A stretch of DNA of 64,000 nucleotides from CAWKMN01 sp963850765. Lineage in GTDB: Bacteria > Chloroflexota > Anaerolineae > Aggregatilineales > Aggregatilineaceae. The translations under genes and the position numbers were made by a program. The stretch is taken from the NCBI GenBank assembly GCA_963850765.1, contig CAWKMN010000003.1:1550001-1614000 (forward strand), written 5' to 3'. Shown piece by piece: positions 8,988 through 16,856 of this stretch (position 1 is the first letter of the stretch; the number at the start of each line of letters is the position of its first letter). The notes beneath the pieces were generated by a model that searched no databases, had not been told where the DNA came from, and was given only the letters and a program-made list of their open reading frames with translations.

Positions 8988-10091
8988 ATGCAATCAGCCA
9001 CAACCTCTCCCAGCCTGCCAACGGCCAGACAGCCGATTTTCATCAGCCTGCGGGTCAAGCTGCTCGTACTATTTTTGCTGCTGTTTGCCGTTGTTTCGGG
9101 CGGTGCATTTTACTGGTTTTACAGCTTCTCGACCGATACCGTTCGGGATCGCCTGGAAGATGACCTTGAGATTATGCTCACGGGCGTGGCGGCCAACGTC
9201 GATGGCGACCAGTTTGCCGCGCTGATCGATGCCAGCCAGCAGGCACCCGAACAGGGTTACTACCCACCCAAACCGGAGGAAGCCGATCCTGAGCTGATAG
9301 AACTCAGCGAACTCTATTGGAACCATTCAGCCTTCCTGTACGAGATGCGCCAGGCGATCGGAAAGGACCGGGTCCGCTTCTATACCTATATCGCGGGCGG
9401 CGAAAACGAAGTGGTGTTTATTGGCAGCAGCAGTGCGACCGCCGAACAGGATGGCGCGCCCTTCTTATACCACTGGAAGCCCGCGACGGTTGCCGATGCC
9501 GAGGTTCTGCTGGCCGGCCTGCAAGAGAAAACCCTGTTTCTCGACATCTACGAAGATGATTTTGGCAAGTGGATTTCTGGCTACACACCCATTCTGAACT
9601 CGGCGGGGGAGCCGGTCGGCGCGCTTGGGATCGATTTCCAGGCCACTTATGTGGAGAAGGTTCAGAAGGACGTGCAGGACGGCATTGTGATCGCCACCGG
9701 CATTACGGCGATCCTGGTGATCATCATGGTTGTCCTGATCTCCGGTGTGCTCACCCGTCCGATCTCCGCCCTGACGCGCGCCGCCCAGCGTATCGGGGAA
9801 GGGGACTACGAGCAGGATCTCTCGGCCCTGACGCCGGGCCGGTTCTCGGACGAAATCGGCAAGCTGGCGCAGGTGTTTGAGATCATGGTCGGCAAGGTCC
9901 ACCAGCGCGAAGAAAAACTCAAGAAGCAGGTGGCCGAACTCCAGATCGTGATCGATGAGCAGCGCCGCCAGGAGCAGGTCTCGGAGATTGTCGACTCGGA
10001 CTTCTTCCGCGACCTGCAAGACAAAGCGCGCAAAATGCGCAATGATTTCGCCGCGGCGGGCCAGAAGGATGAAACAATCTCCGGCGGGTAG
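8988..10091 (+). CDS. Cache-like/HAMP membrane sensor without an output domain
   Basis: The 367-residue protein has a first membrane helix at about 24-45, an extracytoplasmic sensor of about 190 residues (Cache/PAS-like: the segment near 190-215 ends WISGYTPILNSAGEPVGALGIDF as in double-Cache sensors), a second helix at about 232-255, and a HAMP domain (LTRPISALTRAAQRIGEGDYEQDL). The final 70 residues are charged coiled coil. No kinase, cyclase, GGDEF or chemoreceptor domain follows, and the gene ends cleanly at a strong terminator. Known family members relay ligand binding through HAMP; here the partner must be a separate protein. It is coupled to the upstream gene (ATG one base after the stop). 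Confidence 0.82.
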   Translation: MQSATTSPSLPTARQPIFISLRVKLLVLFLLLFAVVSGGAFYWFYSFSTDTVRDRLEDDLEIMLTGVAANVDGDQFAALIDASQQAPEQGYYPPKPEEADPELIELSELYWNHSAFLYEMRQAIGKDRVRFYTYIAGGENEVVFIGSSSATAEQDGAPFLYHWKPATVADAEVLLAGLQEKTLFLDIYEDDFGKWISGYTPILNSAGEPVGALGIDFQATYVEKVQKDVQDGIVIATGITAILVIIMVVLISGVLTRPISALTRAAQRIGEGDYEQDLSALTPGRFSDEIGKLAQVFEIMVGKVHQREEKLKKQVAELQIVIDEQRRQEQVSEIVDSDFFRDLQDKARKMRNDFAAAGQKDETISGG

Positions 10092-10138
10092 CTGACGCCG
10101 CAGGTTAAAACCGTGCGGCTATGGTAAAAACCCGGAAG

Positions 10139-10181
10139 CCCGCTGAAGGGGCTGAGTCAGAGTCCCTTCAGCGGACTTTTT
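10139..10181 (+). terminator. Intrinsic terminator after the HAMP sensor gene
   Basis: A near-perfect 12-13 bp stem (10139-10151 with 10163-10175, one G-T pair) is followed by a T tract at 10177-10181. It insulates the ribosomal protein operon downstream. Confidence 0.85.
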
Positions 10182-10267
10182 GGATTCTATAGCCGGCGCG
10201 TTTTAACGCCCGGCGTCGTCCGCGACCCAAGCCTCAATACCCCGGTGGCTGGTGCGCCAAAAGACGC

Positions 10268-10297
10268 TTGACCCAACCCGGCGCTATGCGTTATACT
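10268..10297 (+). promoter_or_regulatory. Predicted sigma-70 promoter of the rpmH operon
   Basis: TTGACC (10268-10273) and TATACT (10292-10297) are separated by 18 bases. It is the best promoter match between the upstream terminator and rpmH. Confidence 0.7.
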
Positions 10298-10358
10298 AAC
10301 CCCTCGTCGTGGCGCGTAAGCGTCGCGTATCCTGAATCGGAACGTCATGAATCTAAAC

Positions 10359-10379
10359 CGCGCTGCCAGCGCGTTTTTT
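10359..10379 (+). terminator. Terminator-like hairpin in the rpmH leader
   Basis: CGCGCT-GCC-AGCGCG followed by six T residues (10374-10379) lies between the predicted promoter and rpmH, ending two bases before the rpmH ribosome binding site. As no gene ends here, it looks like an attenuator or start-site control element rather than a gene-end terminator. Confidence 0.55.
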
Positions 10380-10395
10380 GAAAGAGGTTTCTGAC

Positions 10396-10575
10396 ATGCC
10401 AAAACGTACCTATCAACCGAAGAAACGCCGCCGCGTGCGCGTCCATGGCTTCCGCCAGCGTATGCAGACCAAAAATGGGCGGCGGGTGCTCAAGGCGCGC
10501 CGTGCCCGGGGCCGTAAGGTCCTGACGCCCAAGATGAACAACCACATCAAGAAAGTTAACTGGAAGAGCGATTAG
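10396..10575 (+). CDS. rpmH: 50S ribosomal protein L34
   Basis: The 59-residue, Arg/Lys-rich product begins MPKRTYQPKKRRR and contains VHGFRQRMQTKNGRRVL, diagnostic of L34. It is somewhat longer than the usual 44-46 residues because of a C-terminal extension (KVLTPKMNNHIKKVNW). AAAGAGG precedes ATG 10396; an in-frame TTG 18 bases upstream falls in the U tract of the leader hairpin and is not credible. It is the first gene of the conserved rpmH-rnpA-yidD-yidC-jag cluster. dnaA, often upstream, is not here. Confidence 0.97.
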   Translation: MPKRTYQPKKRRRVRVHGFRQRMQTKNGRRVLKARRARGRKVLTPKMNNHIKKVNWKSD

Positions 10576-10581
10576 CGATCG

Positions 10582-10941
10582 ATGATGGTCGCGGTTATGC
10601 AGCGTCATCTGCAACTCCATCGCCAGGAAGACTTTCACCGGCTGCGGACCACCGGGCGAGTCTGGCGGCACCCATTCTTCATTCTGAGTGTGACGCCCAA
10701 CGACCTGCCGCACAATCGATACGGTTTTGTGACGAGCAAGCAGTTAGGCAGCGCGGTCACACGCAACCGTATCCGGCGGCGGCTGCGCGCGGTGATGCGC
10801 CAAGCTCATCCCTTTCTGATGCCCGGCTATGATATGGCCCTGATCGCGCGTGGTCCCGTGGCGGGGCAGTCGTATCAGGCCGTCGTGGCCGCTGTCCATG
10901 GCCTGCTGAAACAGGCCGGGCTGTGGGAGACTGAACGATGA
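10582..10941 (+). CDS. rnpA: Ribonuclease P protein component
   Basis: This is the 119-residue protein subunit of RNase P, which helps the RNA subunit cleave the 5' leader of pre-tRNAs. It shows the conserved RNR-type box (RNRIRRRLRAVMR) and the preceding GFVTSKQLGSAVTRN. The stretch RLRTTGRVWRHPFF matches the N-terminal substrate-binding region. The alternative ATGs at 10585 and 10597 leave the N-terminus uncertain by a few residues. It overlaps the next gene by four bases (ATGA), implying coupled translation. Confidence 0.95.
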   Translation: MMVAVMQRHLQLHRQEDFHRLRTTGRVWRHPFFILSVTPNDLPHNRYGFVTSKQLGSAVTRNRIRRRLRAVMRQAHPFLMPGYDMALIARGPVAGQSYQAVVAAVHGLLKQAGLWETER

Positions 10942-11147
10942 AATACTTCGGTCTGGGGATGATCCGGCTCTACCAACTGACGCTGTCGCGTCTGCTGCCG
11001 CCAAGCTGCCGCTACGATCCAAGCTGTTCGCACTATACCTACCAGGCGATCCAGAAATACGGTCTCTTCAGAGGCGGATGGATGGGTCTCAAGCGCATCG
11101 GGCGCTGCCATCCCTGGAGCCCCGGCGGTTATGATCCGGTTCCCTGA
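10938..11147 (+). CDS. yidD: Membrane protein insertion efficiency factor YidD
   Basis: This 69-residue protein matches the YidD/HlyA family: RLYQLTLSRLLPPSCRYDPSCSHY, then an amphipathic stretch and GGWMGLKRIGRCHPW. The Cys pattern and the C-terminal HPW are typical. It helps insert membrane proteins together with YidC. It overlaps rnpA by four bases and lies 32 bases before the beta-propeller lipoprotein gene. Confidence 0.95.
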   Translation: MKYFGLGMIRLYQLTLSRLLPPSCRYDPSCSHYTYQAIQKYGLFRGGWMGLKRIGRCHPWSPGGYDPVP

Positions 11148-11179
11148 CGACGAACCGAGGATATAAGTAAGGAGTCTCT

Positions 11180-12358
11180 TTGAAAACATCTCGCGCCTTT
11201 CCCCGGCGATCCCGCCTTCTCACCAGCGCTCTGCTGATGCTGGTCGTGCTGGTGCTGGCTGCATGCGGCGGCCGTCCCGGCGACAGTTGGGCGGGCATCA
11301 CGACCAATTCCGACACCGGCGATGTCATCTATGTATCCTATAACCAGAAGATCGTCGCCCTCGATCCTGCCAGCGGCGCGACTCTGTGGAGTTATACTGA
11401 CGAAAACAAAGCCAAGTTCTACGCTGTGCCGGTCGTGAATGGTGACGTCCTGTATGTGGGCGACTACCAGGGCAATCTGCACGCCATCAGCACCGAGGGC
11501 GACCCACTGTGGGTTTATAAGCCCGAACGTAAAAAACTGGTCGGCCCACTCTCACCCACACCGACCGACCGGGTTATTGGCGGGGTAGCCGTCAACTCGG
11601 ACAAGGTCTTTTTTGGGTTAGGCAGCCGGAATATCGTGGCGGTGTCGCGTTCGAGCGCCGACGAAGTCTGGACGTTCGAAACCGATCATGGCGTGTGGGC
11701 CACGCCGCTGTATCTCTCGGCCACCGAAACCACGCCCGCCACCGTCTACACCGTCTCACTCGATCACCACCTGTACGCCCTCGACGCCGAAACCGGCGAT
11801 TTGCTGTGGGAAATGGACCTCGGCGGCGCTGCACCCGGCAATCTGGTGTACGATGAAGCACGTAATCGCTTTTATGTCGGGACCTTCGCATCGGAGCTGC
11901 TCGCCATCGATCTGGCGACGCACGAGATCGTGGATCGTTACGAAACCGACGACTGGATCTGGGGCAGCCCAGCCTTTGAAGCGGAAGAAGATATGCTCTA
12001 CGTGAGCGATCTGGGCGGACATCTGTATGCCGTGGGCGTGACCGACGCGGGTTTTGAGCCCGTGTGGGACAAGTCTATCGGTGAAGGGGCGATCCGCGCC
12101 ACGCCGCTGCTCACCGACGATCTGGTGATTGTCGGATCGAAGGATAAGCACGTGTACGCCGTCAAAAAAGAAGACGGTTCACCCGCGTGGGACACAAAGA
12201 CCAAGGGTGAAGTGCTGACCGAACTGGTTCTGGTCCCTGGCGGCGATGAAAATCCGTCGGATGTGGTCGTCGTCGGCACCACCGACGCGGAACGCCTGAT
12301 CATGGCCTATCAAGTTGACACCGGGGAAGAGGCGTGGCACTATTCCGGCAAGGATTAG
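11180..12358 (+). CDS. PQQ-like beta-propeller lipoprotein (BamB-like fold)
   Basis: The 392-residue product starts with a lipoprotein signal peptide (Arg-rich N-terminus, hydrophobic core, lipobox LAAC near residue 30). It continues as repeated blades with the motif G.LLW....G, for example SGATLWSYT, GDPLWVYKP, GDLLWEMDL and GEEAWHYSG. This is the fold of BamB and of quinoprotein dehydrogenases; no catalytic PQQ-binding residues can be assigned. The start is TTG 11180, with AAGGAG at 11169-11174. It sits between yidD and yidC, where no gene is usually found. The location suggests a role in membrane protein biogenesis at the outer face of the membrane, but this is inference from context. Confidence 0.85.
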   Translation: MKTSRAFPRRSRLLTSALLMLVVLVLAACGGRPGDSWAGITTNSDTGDVIYVSYNQKIVALDPASGATLWSYTDENKAKFYAVPVVNGDVLYVGDYQGNLHAISTEGDPLWVYKPERKKLVGPLSPTPTDRVIGGVAVNSDKVFFGLGSRNIVAVSRSSADEVWTFETDHGVWATPLYLSATETTPATVYTVSLDHHLYALDAETGDLLWEMDLGGAAPGNLVYDEARNRFYVGTFASELLAIDLATHEIVDRYETDDWIWGSPAFEAEEDMLYVSDLGGHLYAVGVTDAGFEPVWDKSIGEGAIRATPLLTDDLVIVGSKDKHVYAVKKEDGSPAWDTKTKGEVLTELVLVPGGDENPSDVVVVGTTDAERLIMAYQVDTGEEAWHYSGKD

Positions 12359-12392
12359 CGTCGGCCTACCCCCGATAGACGGGTGAAAACAC

Positions 12393-13298
12393 ATGCTCGA
12401 TATTCTCATTAACCCCTTCATCACCGTACTCCTGTTCCTGTATCAACTTCTGGGCGGGAATATTGTGCTGGCGATTGTGGTGTTTACCATCCTGATCCGC
12501 CTGCTCACCTATCCCCTCACCCTCAAGCAGCAGCGCTCCACCAAAGCGATGCAGGAACTCCAACCGGAACTCAAGAAACTTCAAGAGAAGTATAAGAACG
12601 ACAAGGAAAAACTGGCGCAGGCCCAGTGGGCGCTTTACAAGGAGTACGGCGCGAACCCATTGGCCGGCTGTTTGCCGCTGGTGATCCAGCTTCCGATTAT
12701 GCTGGCGCTCTACCGCGCGATTGTGGCAACCCTGGCTGCGACCCCGCTGGAACTGCTCAACCTGTCGGGGCGGCTGTGGGTGCCGGAACTATCGAACCAG
12801 GTGCCGCTGCAAAATCACTGGCTGTGGCTCAACCTGGCGGTGCCCGATCCACTGTATGTGCTGCCGGTGCTGGTTGTGATCACCACCTGGCTTCAGCAGA
12901 AGCTCCTGATGCCGGCGACACCCCCTCCATCCAGCGGCAGCGGGGATCGGTCGTCGGATCAGGCGGCGCAGATCAGCCGCCAGATGATGACGATTATGCC
13001 GTTGATGTTCGGCTTTTTCTCGCTTTCGTTCGCGTCGGGCCTGTCGGTTTATTTCATCGCGTCCAACCTGATCGGTATCGGACAGTACGCGATGATGGGC
13101 AAGATCACTCTCTTTAAACGGCATCCCGAAGAACAGGAAAAGGACAAGCACGGCGAAGCGGAACCGGATCTGGATGTGAAAGAGAAACCCAAACGCGGCG
13201 AAATCCTCCCCCCGCCCCAGGTGAAAGCCCGACGGACCGGGGTCTATGACAGCCGTGCGGAACGGGCGAACAAGATCAAAAGCAAAGCCAAAGGATAG
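12393..13298 (+). CDS. yidC: Membrane protein insertase YidC/Oxa1
   Basis: This 301-residue insertase belongs to the short Oxa1-like type without the large periplasmic domain of proteobacterial YidC. It has a first helix near 10-30 (LLFLYQLLGGNIVLAIVVFTILIR), the cytoplasmic coiled coil rich in Lys/Glu (about 45-75), and the conserved NPLAGCLPLVIQLPIMLALYRA. Three more membrane segments follow, then a charged C-terminal tail. It inserts membrane proteins alone or with SecYEG. The conserved Arg in the groove (IRLLTYPLT) is present. The jag gene follows after 9 bases. Confidence 0.95.
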   Translation: MLDILINPFITVLLFLYQLLGGNIVLAIVVFTILIRLLTYPLTLKQQRSTKAMQELQPELKKLQEKYKNDKEKLAQAQWALYKEYGANPLAGCLPLVIQLPIMLALYRAIVATLAATPLELLNLSGRLWVPELSNQVPLQNHWLWLNLAVPDPLYVLPVLVVITTWLQQKLLMPATPPPSSGSGDRSSDQAAQISRQMMTIMPLMFGFFSLSFASGLSVYFIASNLIGIGQYAMMGKITLFKRHPEEQEKDKHGEAEPDLDVKEKPKRGEILPPPQVKARRTGVYDSRAERANKIKSKAKG

Positions 13299-13307
13299 AG
13301 GGGAACC

Positions 13308-14159
13308 ATGAGTGAAACGCGGTCAGTGGAGACTTCGGCTGCTGACATTGAAGCAGCGATTGAACTTGGTCTGGCACAGCTTGACGTCACACGCGAGAGC
13401 GTGATTGTGGAGATCCTGGAAGAACCCAGCCGCGGCCTGTTGGGCATTGGGGCACGTCAGGCGCGCGTCCGGTTGACCACCGCAGCGCGACCTCGCCCTG
13501 CGCTGGTTTCCCCGCCGCCCGCTCCCACACCGGCACCCGAACCCGCCCCTGAAGCCGCCTCGCCCGTCGAATGGAGAACGCCACCCGCCCGCCGCCCCGC
13601 ACCCCAGTTTGAGCCGGAGCCGGAAGTTCAATTCGAAGATGGCGACAGCACGCTGGCCGATATTGCGCTGGTTAGTGATGACGAACTCGACGACGATGCA
13701 CGCGTCGAAGTCGCCACGCTGCAAGAACTGCTCGGCAAGATGCAGATCAGTGCCAACGTCACGGTTCATCGCGCGCCGGTGGCCGAAACGGAAGGCGCGC
13801 CCTGGGTGCTCCAAATTCGCGGGCGCGACCTTGGCACACTGATCGGCCGGCGCGGCGAAACGCTGGCGGCGCTTCAGTATATCACGCGCCTCATTGCCAG
13901 CCGCGAGCTTCAGCGCCGGGCGAATATCGTGCTCGACGTGGAAGGTTACAAGACACGACGCGAAGAAATGCTGCGCCGGCTGGCGCTGCGGATGGCCGAT
14001 CAGGCGGTTCAACTGGGCCGCACGGTTGCGCTGGAACCGATGCCGCCCTACGAGCGGCGGATTGTACACCTTGCATTGCGGAGCAATCCGAAGGTCCGCA
14101 CCGAAAGCACCGGCGAAGGGGAACACCGCAAAGTCACCATTATCCCCCAGCGCTATTAG
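13308..14159 (+). CDS. jag: Jag/KhpB RNA-binding protein (Jag-N, KH, R3H)
   Basis: This 283-residue protein has the three parts of Jag/EloR/KhpB. The N-terminal Jag domain (about 1-50) includes PSRGLLGIGARQARV. A Pro/Ala-rich linker (about 60-110) follows, then a KH domain (about 140-215) with LIGRRGETLAALQYI as its GXXG-type RNA-binding loop, and an R3H domain with EPMPPYERRIVHLAL near 240. These proteins bind RNA and influence cell elongation and division. GAGGGGAAC precedes ATG 13308. It closes the rpmH-yidC cluster and is followed by a terminator. Confidence 0.95.
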   Translation: MSETRSVETSAADIEAAIELGLAQLDVTRESVIVEILEEPSRGLLGIGARQARVRLTTAARPRPALVSPPPAPTPAPEPAPEAASPVEWRTPPARRPAPQFEPEPEVQFEDGDSTLADIALVSDDELDDDARVEVATLQELLGKMQISANVTVHRAPVAETEGAPWVLQIRGRDLGTLIGRRGETLAALQYITRLIASRELQRRANIVLDVEGYKTRREEMLRRLALRMADQAVQLGRTVALEPMPPYERRIVHLALRSNPKVRTESTGEGEHRKVTIIPQRY

Positions 14160-14181
14160 CACCGGCCTTTATCGATCCACG

Positions 14182-14212
14182 ATGCCGCAGCCTTGTCGCT
14201 CGCGGCATTTTT
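14182..14212 (+). terminator. Intrinsic terminator after jag
   Basis: ATGCCGC (14182-14188) pairs with GCGGCAT (14202-14208) and is followed by a T run to 14212. It lies only 15 bases before the kinase start codon. Confidence 0.75.
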
Positions 14213-14227
14213 GTATTGGATGTGAAG

Positions 14228-15088
14228 ATGCCAACCAACCATTCTGTTCCCGACTTTCTCCTGATCGGCCACATCGCCCACGACGTGACTCCCGAAGGGC
14301 CGCGCCTGGGCGGGACTGTATCGTATGGCGCGTTTACGGCGGTCGCGTTTGGGCTGCGCGTCGCCATCCTGACCAGCACCCGCCCCGATGAGCCGCTGCT
14401 CGCCAAGCTGCCCCCACAGGTGGAGGTAGTCAGCATCCCCGCCGAGCAGACCACAACCTTCGACAACCGCTACATCGACGGCAAGCGCACCCAGTACATG
14501 TATCACCGCGCCAACACGCTGACGCCGGACATGCTGCCCCCGGCGTGGAGGCGGGCGCGGCTGGTCCACATCGGGCCGATCGCGTATGAAGTCGATCCGG
14601 CGTTCGCCACAGCGTTTGAAGGCAGCGCGATCTGTGTCACGCCACAGGGTTTTATGCGCTTCCGCGAGCCGGATGGGTTGGTCCGCACGGTACACTGGGC
14701 GGACGCCGAACAGGTGCTGTCACGCGCCCGCCTGACCGTGCTCAGCGAAGAAGACATCCGCCATGATCCCGGCCTGGAAGACGTTTTCGCGCGGATTGCG
14801 CCGCTGGTCGTCGTGACACGCGCGGCACGCGGCGGCACTGTCCATCGAGACGGCGTATCGTGGGATTTCCCCGCGGACAAAGTGGAGCAGGTCGAGCCTA
14901 CCGGGGCCGGCGATGTTTTTGCCACGGTGCTGCATATCGCCCTGGACCGCCTGGGCGACCTGGATCGCGCGATCCAGGTGGCGACGTTCCTGGCAGGGCG
15001 CTCGGTAACCCGCGTGGGCTTCGACAGCTCACCCACCCCGGCCGAGGTCGCGCAGGCATGGGATCGCGTGAAACAGGGGACGAACTGA
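14228..15088 (+). CDS. PfkB-family carbohydrate/nucleoside kinase
   Basis: This is a 286-residue ribokinase-like sugar or nucleoside kinase. The C-terminal signature EPTGAGDVFATVLHIAL near residue 225 contains the anion hole and catalytic Asp, and the N-terminal GHIAHDVTPEGPRLGGTVSYGA provides the substrate-side Gly pair. The family phosphorylates sugars, nucleosides or related small molecules; the substrate is not readable. I take ATG 14228; TTG 14216 and GTG 14222 in frame are also possible, the first being very close to the terminator. The stop overlaps the next ATG by one base, so a shared pathway with the amidohydrolase is likely. Confidence 0.88.
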   Translation: MPTNHSVPDFLLIGHIAHDVTPEGPRLGGTVSYGAFTAVAFGLRVAILTSTRPDEPLLAKLPPQVEVVSIPAEQTTTFDNRYIDGKRTQYMYHRANTLTPDMLPPAWRRARLVHIGPIAYEVDPAFATAFEGSAICVTPQGFMRFREPDGLVRTVHWADAEQVLSRARLTVLSEEDIRHDPGLEDVFARIAPLVVVTRAARGGTVHRDGVSWDFPADKVEQVEPTGAGDVFATVLHIALDRLGDLDRAIQVATFLAGRSVTRVGFDSSPTPAEVAQAWDRVKQGTN

Positions 15089-16704
15089 TGATTGACCGGA
15101 TTATCCTGAACGCACGGATCACCACGCTGAACCCCGCGCAGCCGCACGCCACGGCGCTCGCCATCCACCACGATCGGGTGGTCGCGGTGGGCGACGACGA
15201 CACGATCCGCGCGCTGGCCGGGCCGCATACACAGGTGGATAACGCGAACGGCCGCCCGATCATCCCCGGCCTGACCGATGCCCATATCCACTGGGAAGGC
15301 GTCGCGCAGAGCTTGCGGCAGGTGGACGTGTTCGAAGTGCCGAGCAAAGCCGAGGCGCTGCGCCGGGTGGCCGATCGCGCCGCGCAGACACCGCCGGGCG
15401 AATGGATCGTCGGGCACGGCTGGTCGCAGGTTTATTGGCCGGATCGCACCTTTCCCACGGCCGCCGATCTGGACCGCGTCGCGCCGAACAACCCGGTCTA
15501 TCTCGGTGCCAAGAGCGGACACGCTGCCTGGGTGAACACGGCCGCGCTGCGCGTCGCCGGGATCACGGCCAGCACGCCCGATCCGGCCGGCAGCAGTATC
15601 CAGCGTGACGCATCCGGCCAGCCAACCGGGATTCTGCTCGAAGATCCGGCGATGCTCCTCGTGTGGCGCAAGGTTCCGCAGCCCACGCCGGAACAGGTCG
15701 CGCCGTGGATGGCCGAGGCACAGGCGCTCGCCTGGAAAGCCGGCCTGACCGGCATTCACGATTATGATAATCCCGGCTGTCTGGAAGCGCTGCAAATCCT
15801 GCGCGAGCGCGGCGAACTGGGGCTGCGCGTCGTCAAGCAGATCAATGCGCCCTGGATCGAGCACGCGCATGCGTTGGGCATTCATTCCGGTTTTGGGGAT
15901 GAATGGCTGCGGTTCGGCAGCCTGAAGATCTTCGCGGACGGAGCGCTTGGCCCGCGCACCGCGCTGATGTTTGAGCCTTACGAGGGCGATCCGGGCAATA
16001 CCGGGATCAGCGTCACGGACAAAGAGGAAATGTACGAACTGGTCAGCAAGGCCAGCACCGCCGGGATGTCGTCTGCCATCCACGCGATCGGGGATAAGGC
16101 CGTTCACGATGTGCTGGACGTCTTCGAAGCTGTGCGCGGCGAAGAAGCGGCCCGCGGTATCCCTCGCAGTGCCCGCCGCCACCGCATCGAGCATGTCCAG
16201 TTGATCCACCCTGCCGACGCGCACCGTCTGGGCGATCTGGACGTTATCGCGTCGATGCAGCCGATCCACGCCACATCCGATTATGAGATGTCCGACCAAT
16301 ATTGGGGCGCGCGTGCCCAATGGAGCTACAACTGGCGCGTGCAGATCGAAGCAGGCGCGCGGCTGGCGTTCGGCTCCGATTCGCCGGTGGAGCCGTTCGA
16401 GCCGCTCAAGGGGATCTTCGCCGCCGTGACACGCCGCCGGCCGGATGGATCACCGGGGCCGGATGGCTGGTTCCCTGAAGGGCGGCTGGATATGGACACG
16501 GCGCTGCGCGGCTTTACGCAGGGGCCCGCCTATGCCGCCGGAATGGAACATGACCTGGGGCAGATCGCGCCGGGGTATCTGGCCGATCTGCTGGTGCTGG
16601 ATCGCGACCTGTTCACCATCTCGCCGGATGAGATCCTGGCGACGCAGGTGCTCGGCACGTTGATCGGCGGCGTGTGGAAATACCGCAATGTTCGACTGAG
16701 ATAG
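15088..16704 (+). CDS. Amidohydrolase family protein (YtcJ-like)
   Basis: This 538-residue metal-dependent hydrolase is of the Amidohydro_3/YtcJ type. The N-terminal beta sandwich ends in the metal motif LTDAHIHWEG (about 60-69), where the usual HxH reads H-I-H. Later metal-site regions are AIHAIGDKAVHDVLD, RHRIEHVQLIH and FGSDSPVEPFEPLKGI, the last carrying the final catalytic Asp. The C-terminus (GQIAPGYLADLLVLDRDLF) is the typical urease-like closing segment. ATG 15088 overlaps the kinase stop. Relatives hydrolyse amide or formamide bonds; the substrate is unknown. A repeat element begins directly at the stop codon. Confidence 0.9.
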   Translation: MIDRIILNARITTLNPAQPHATALAIHHDRVVAVGDDDTIRALAGPHTQVDNANGRPIIPGLTDAHIHWEGVAQSLRQVDVFEVPSKAEALRRVADRAAQTPPGEWIVGHGWSQVYWPDRTFPTAADLDRVAPNNPVYLGAKSGHAAWVNTAALRVAGITASTPDPAGSSIQRDASGQPTGILLEDPAMLLVWRKVPQPTPEQVAPWMAEAQALAWKAGLTGIHDYDNPGCLEALQILRERGELGLRVVKQINAPWIEHAHALGIHSGFGDEWLRFGSLKIFADGALGPRTALMFEPYEGDPGNTGISVTDKEEMYELVSKASTAGMSSAIHAIGDKAVHDVLDVFEAVRGEEAARGIPRSARRHRIEHVQLIHPADAHRLGDLDVIASMQPIHATSDYEMSDQYWGARAQWSYNWRVQIEAGARLAFGSDSPVEPFEPLKGIFAAVTRRRPDGSPGPDGWFPEGRLDMDTALRGFTQGPAYAAGMEHDLGQIAPGYLADLLVLDRDLFTISPDEILATQVLGTLIGGVWKYRNVRLR

Positions 16705-16852
16705 CCTCACCCCCCGGCCCTCTCCACGTCGTAGAGAGGGGGAGGTACCCGGCGGGCATGAGCGCTTTTGTAGGGGCGGGTTTGTTAACCCGCCCGGCGA
16801 CCCAGCGGGTCGCGTCCCCTCTCCATCACATGGAGAGGGGTTTGGGGTGAGG
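16705..16852. repeat. Intergenic palindromic repeat element (copy A)
   Basis: A 148-base block bounded by CCTCACCCC and GGGGTGAGG contains further nested palindromes, including a TAGGGGCGGG/CCCGCC stem, and pyrimidine/purine tracts with CCCTCTCC and GGAGAGGGG. It fills the space between the convergent amidohydrolase and M23 peptidase genes. It shares the TAGGGGCG core and CTCTCC blocks with other intergenic copies near 32.5, 38.8 and 44.3 kb. No coding potential is visible. Confidence 0.75.
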
Positions 16853-16856
16853 CTTT

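Noticed and set aside
14503..16320. 605-codon minus-strand frame opposite the PfkB kinase and amidohydrolase genes.
   Set aside because: The plus strand carries clear enzyme motifs throughout; the minus frame is a shadow with low-complexity composition.
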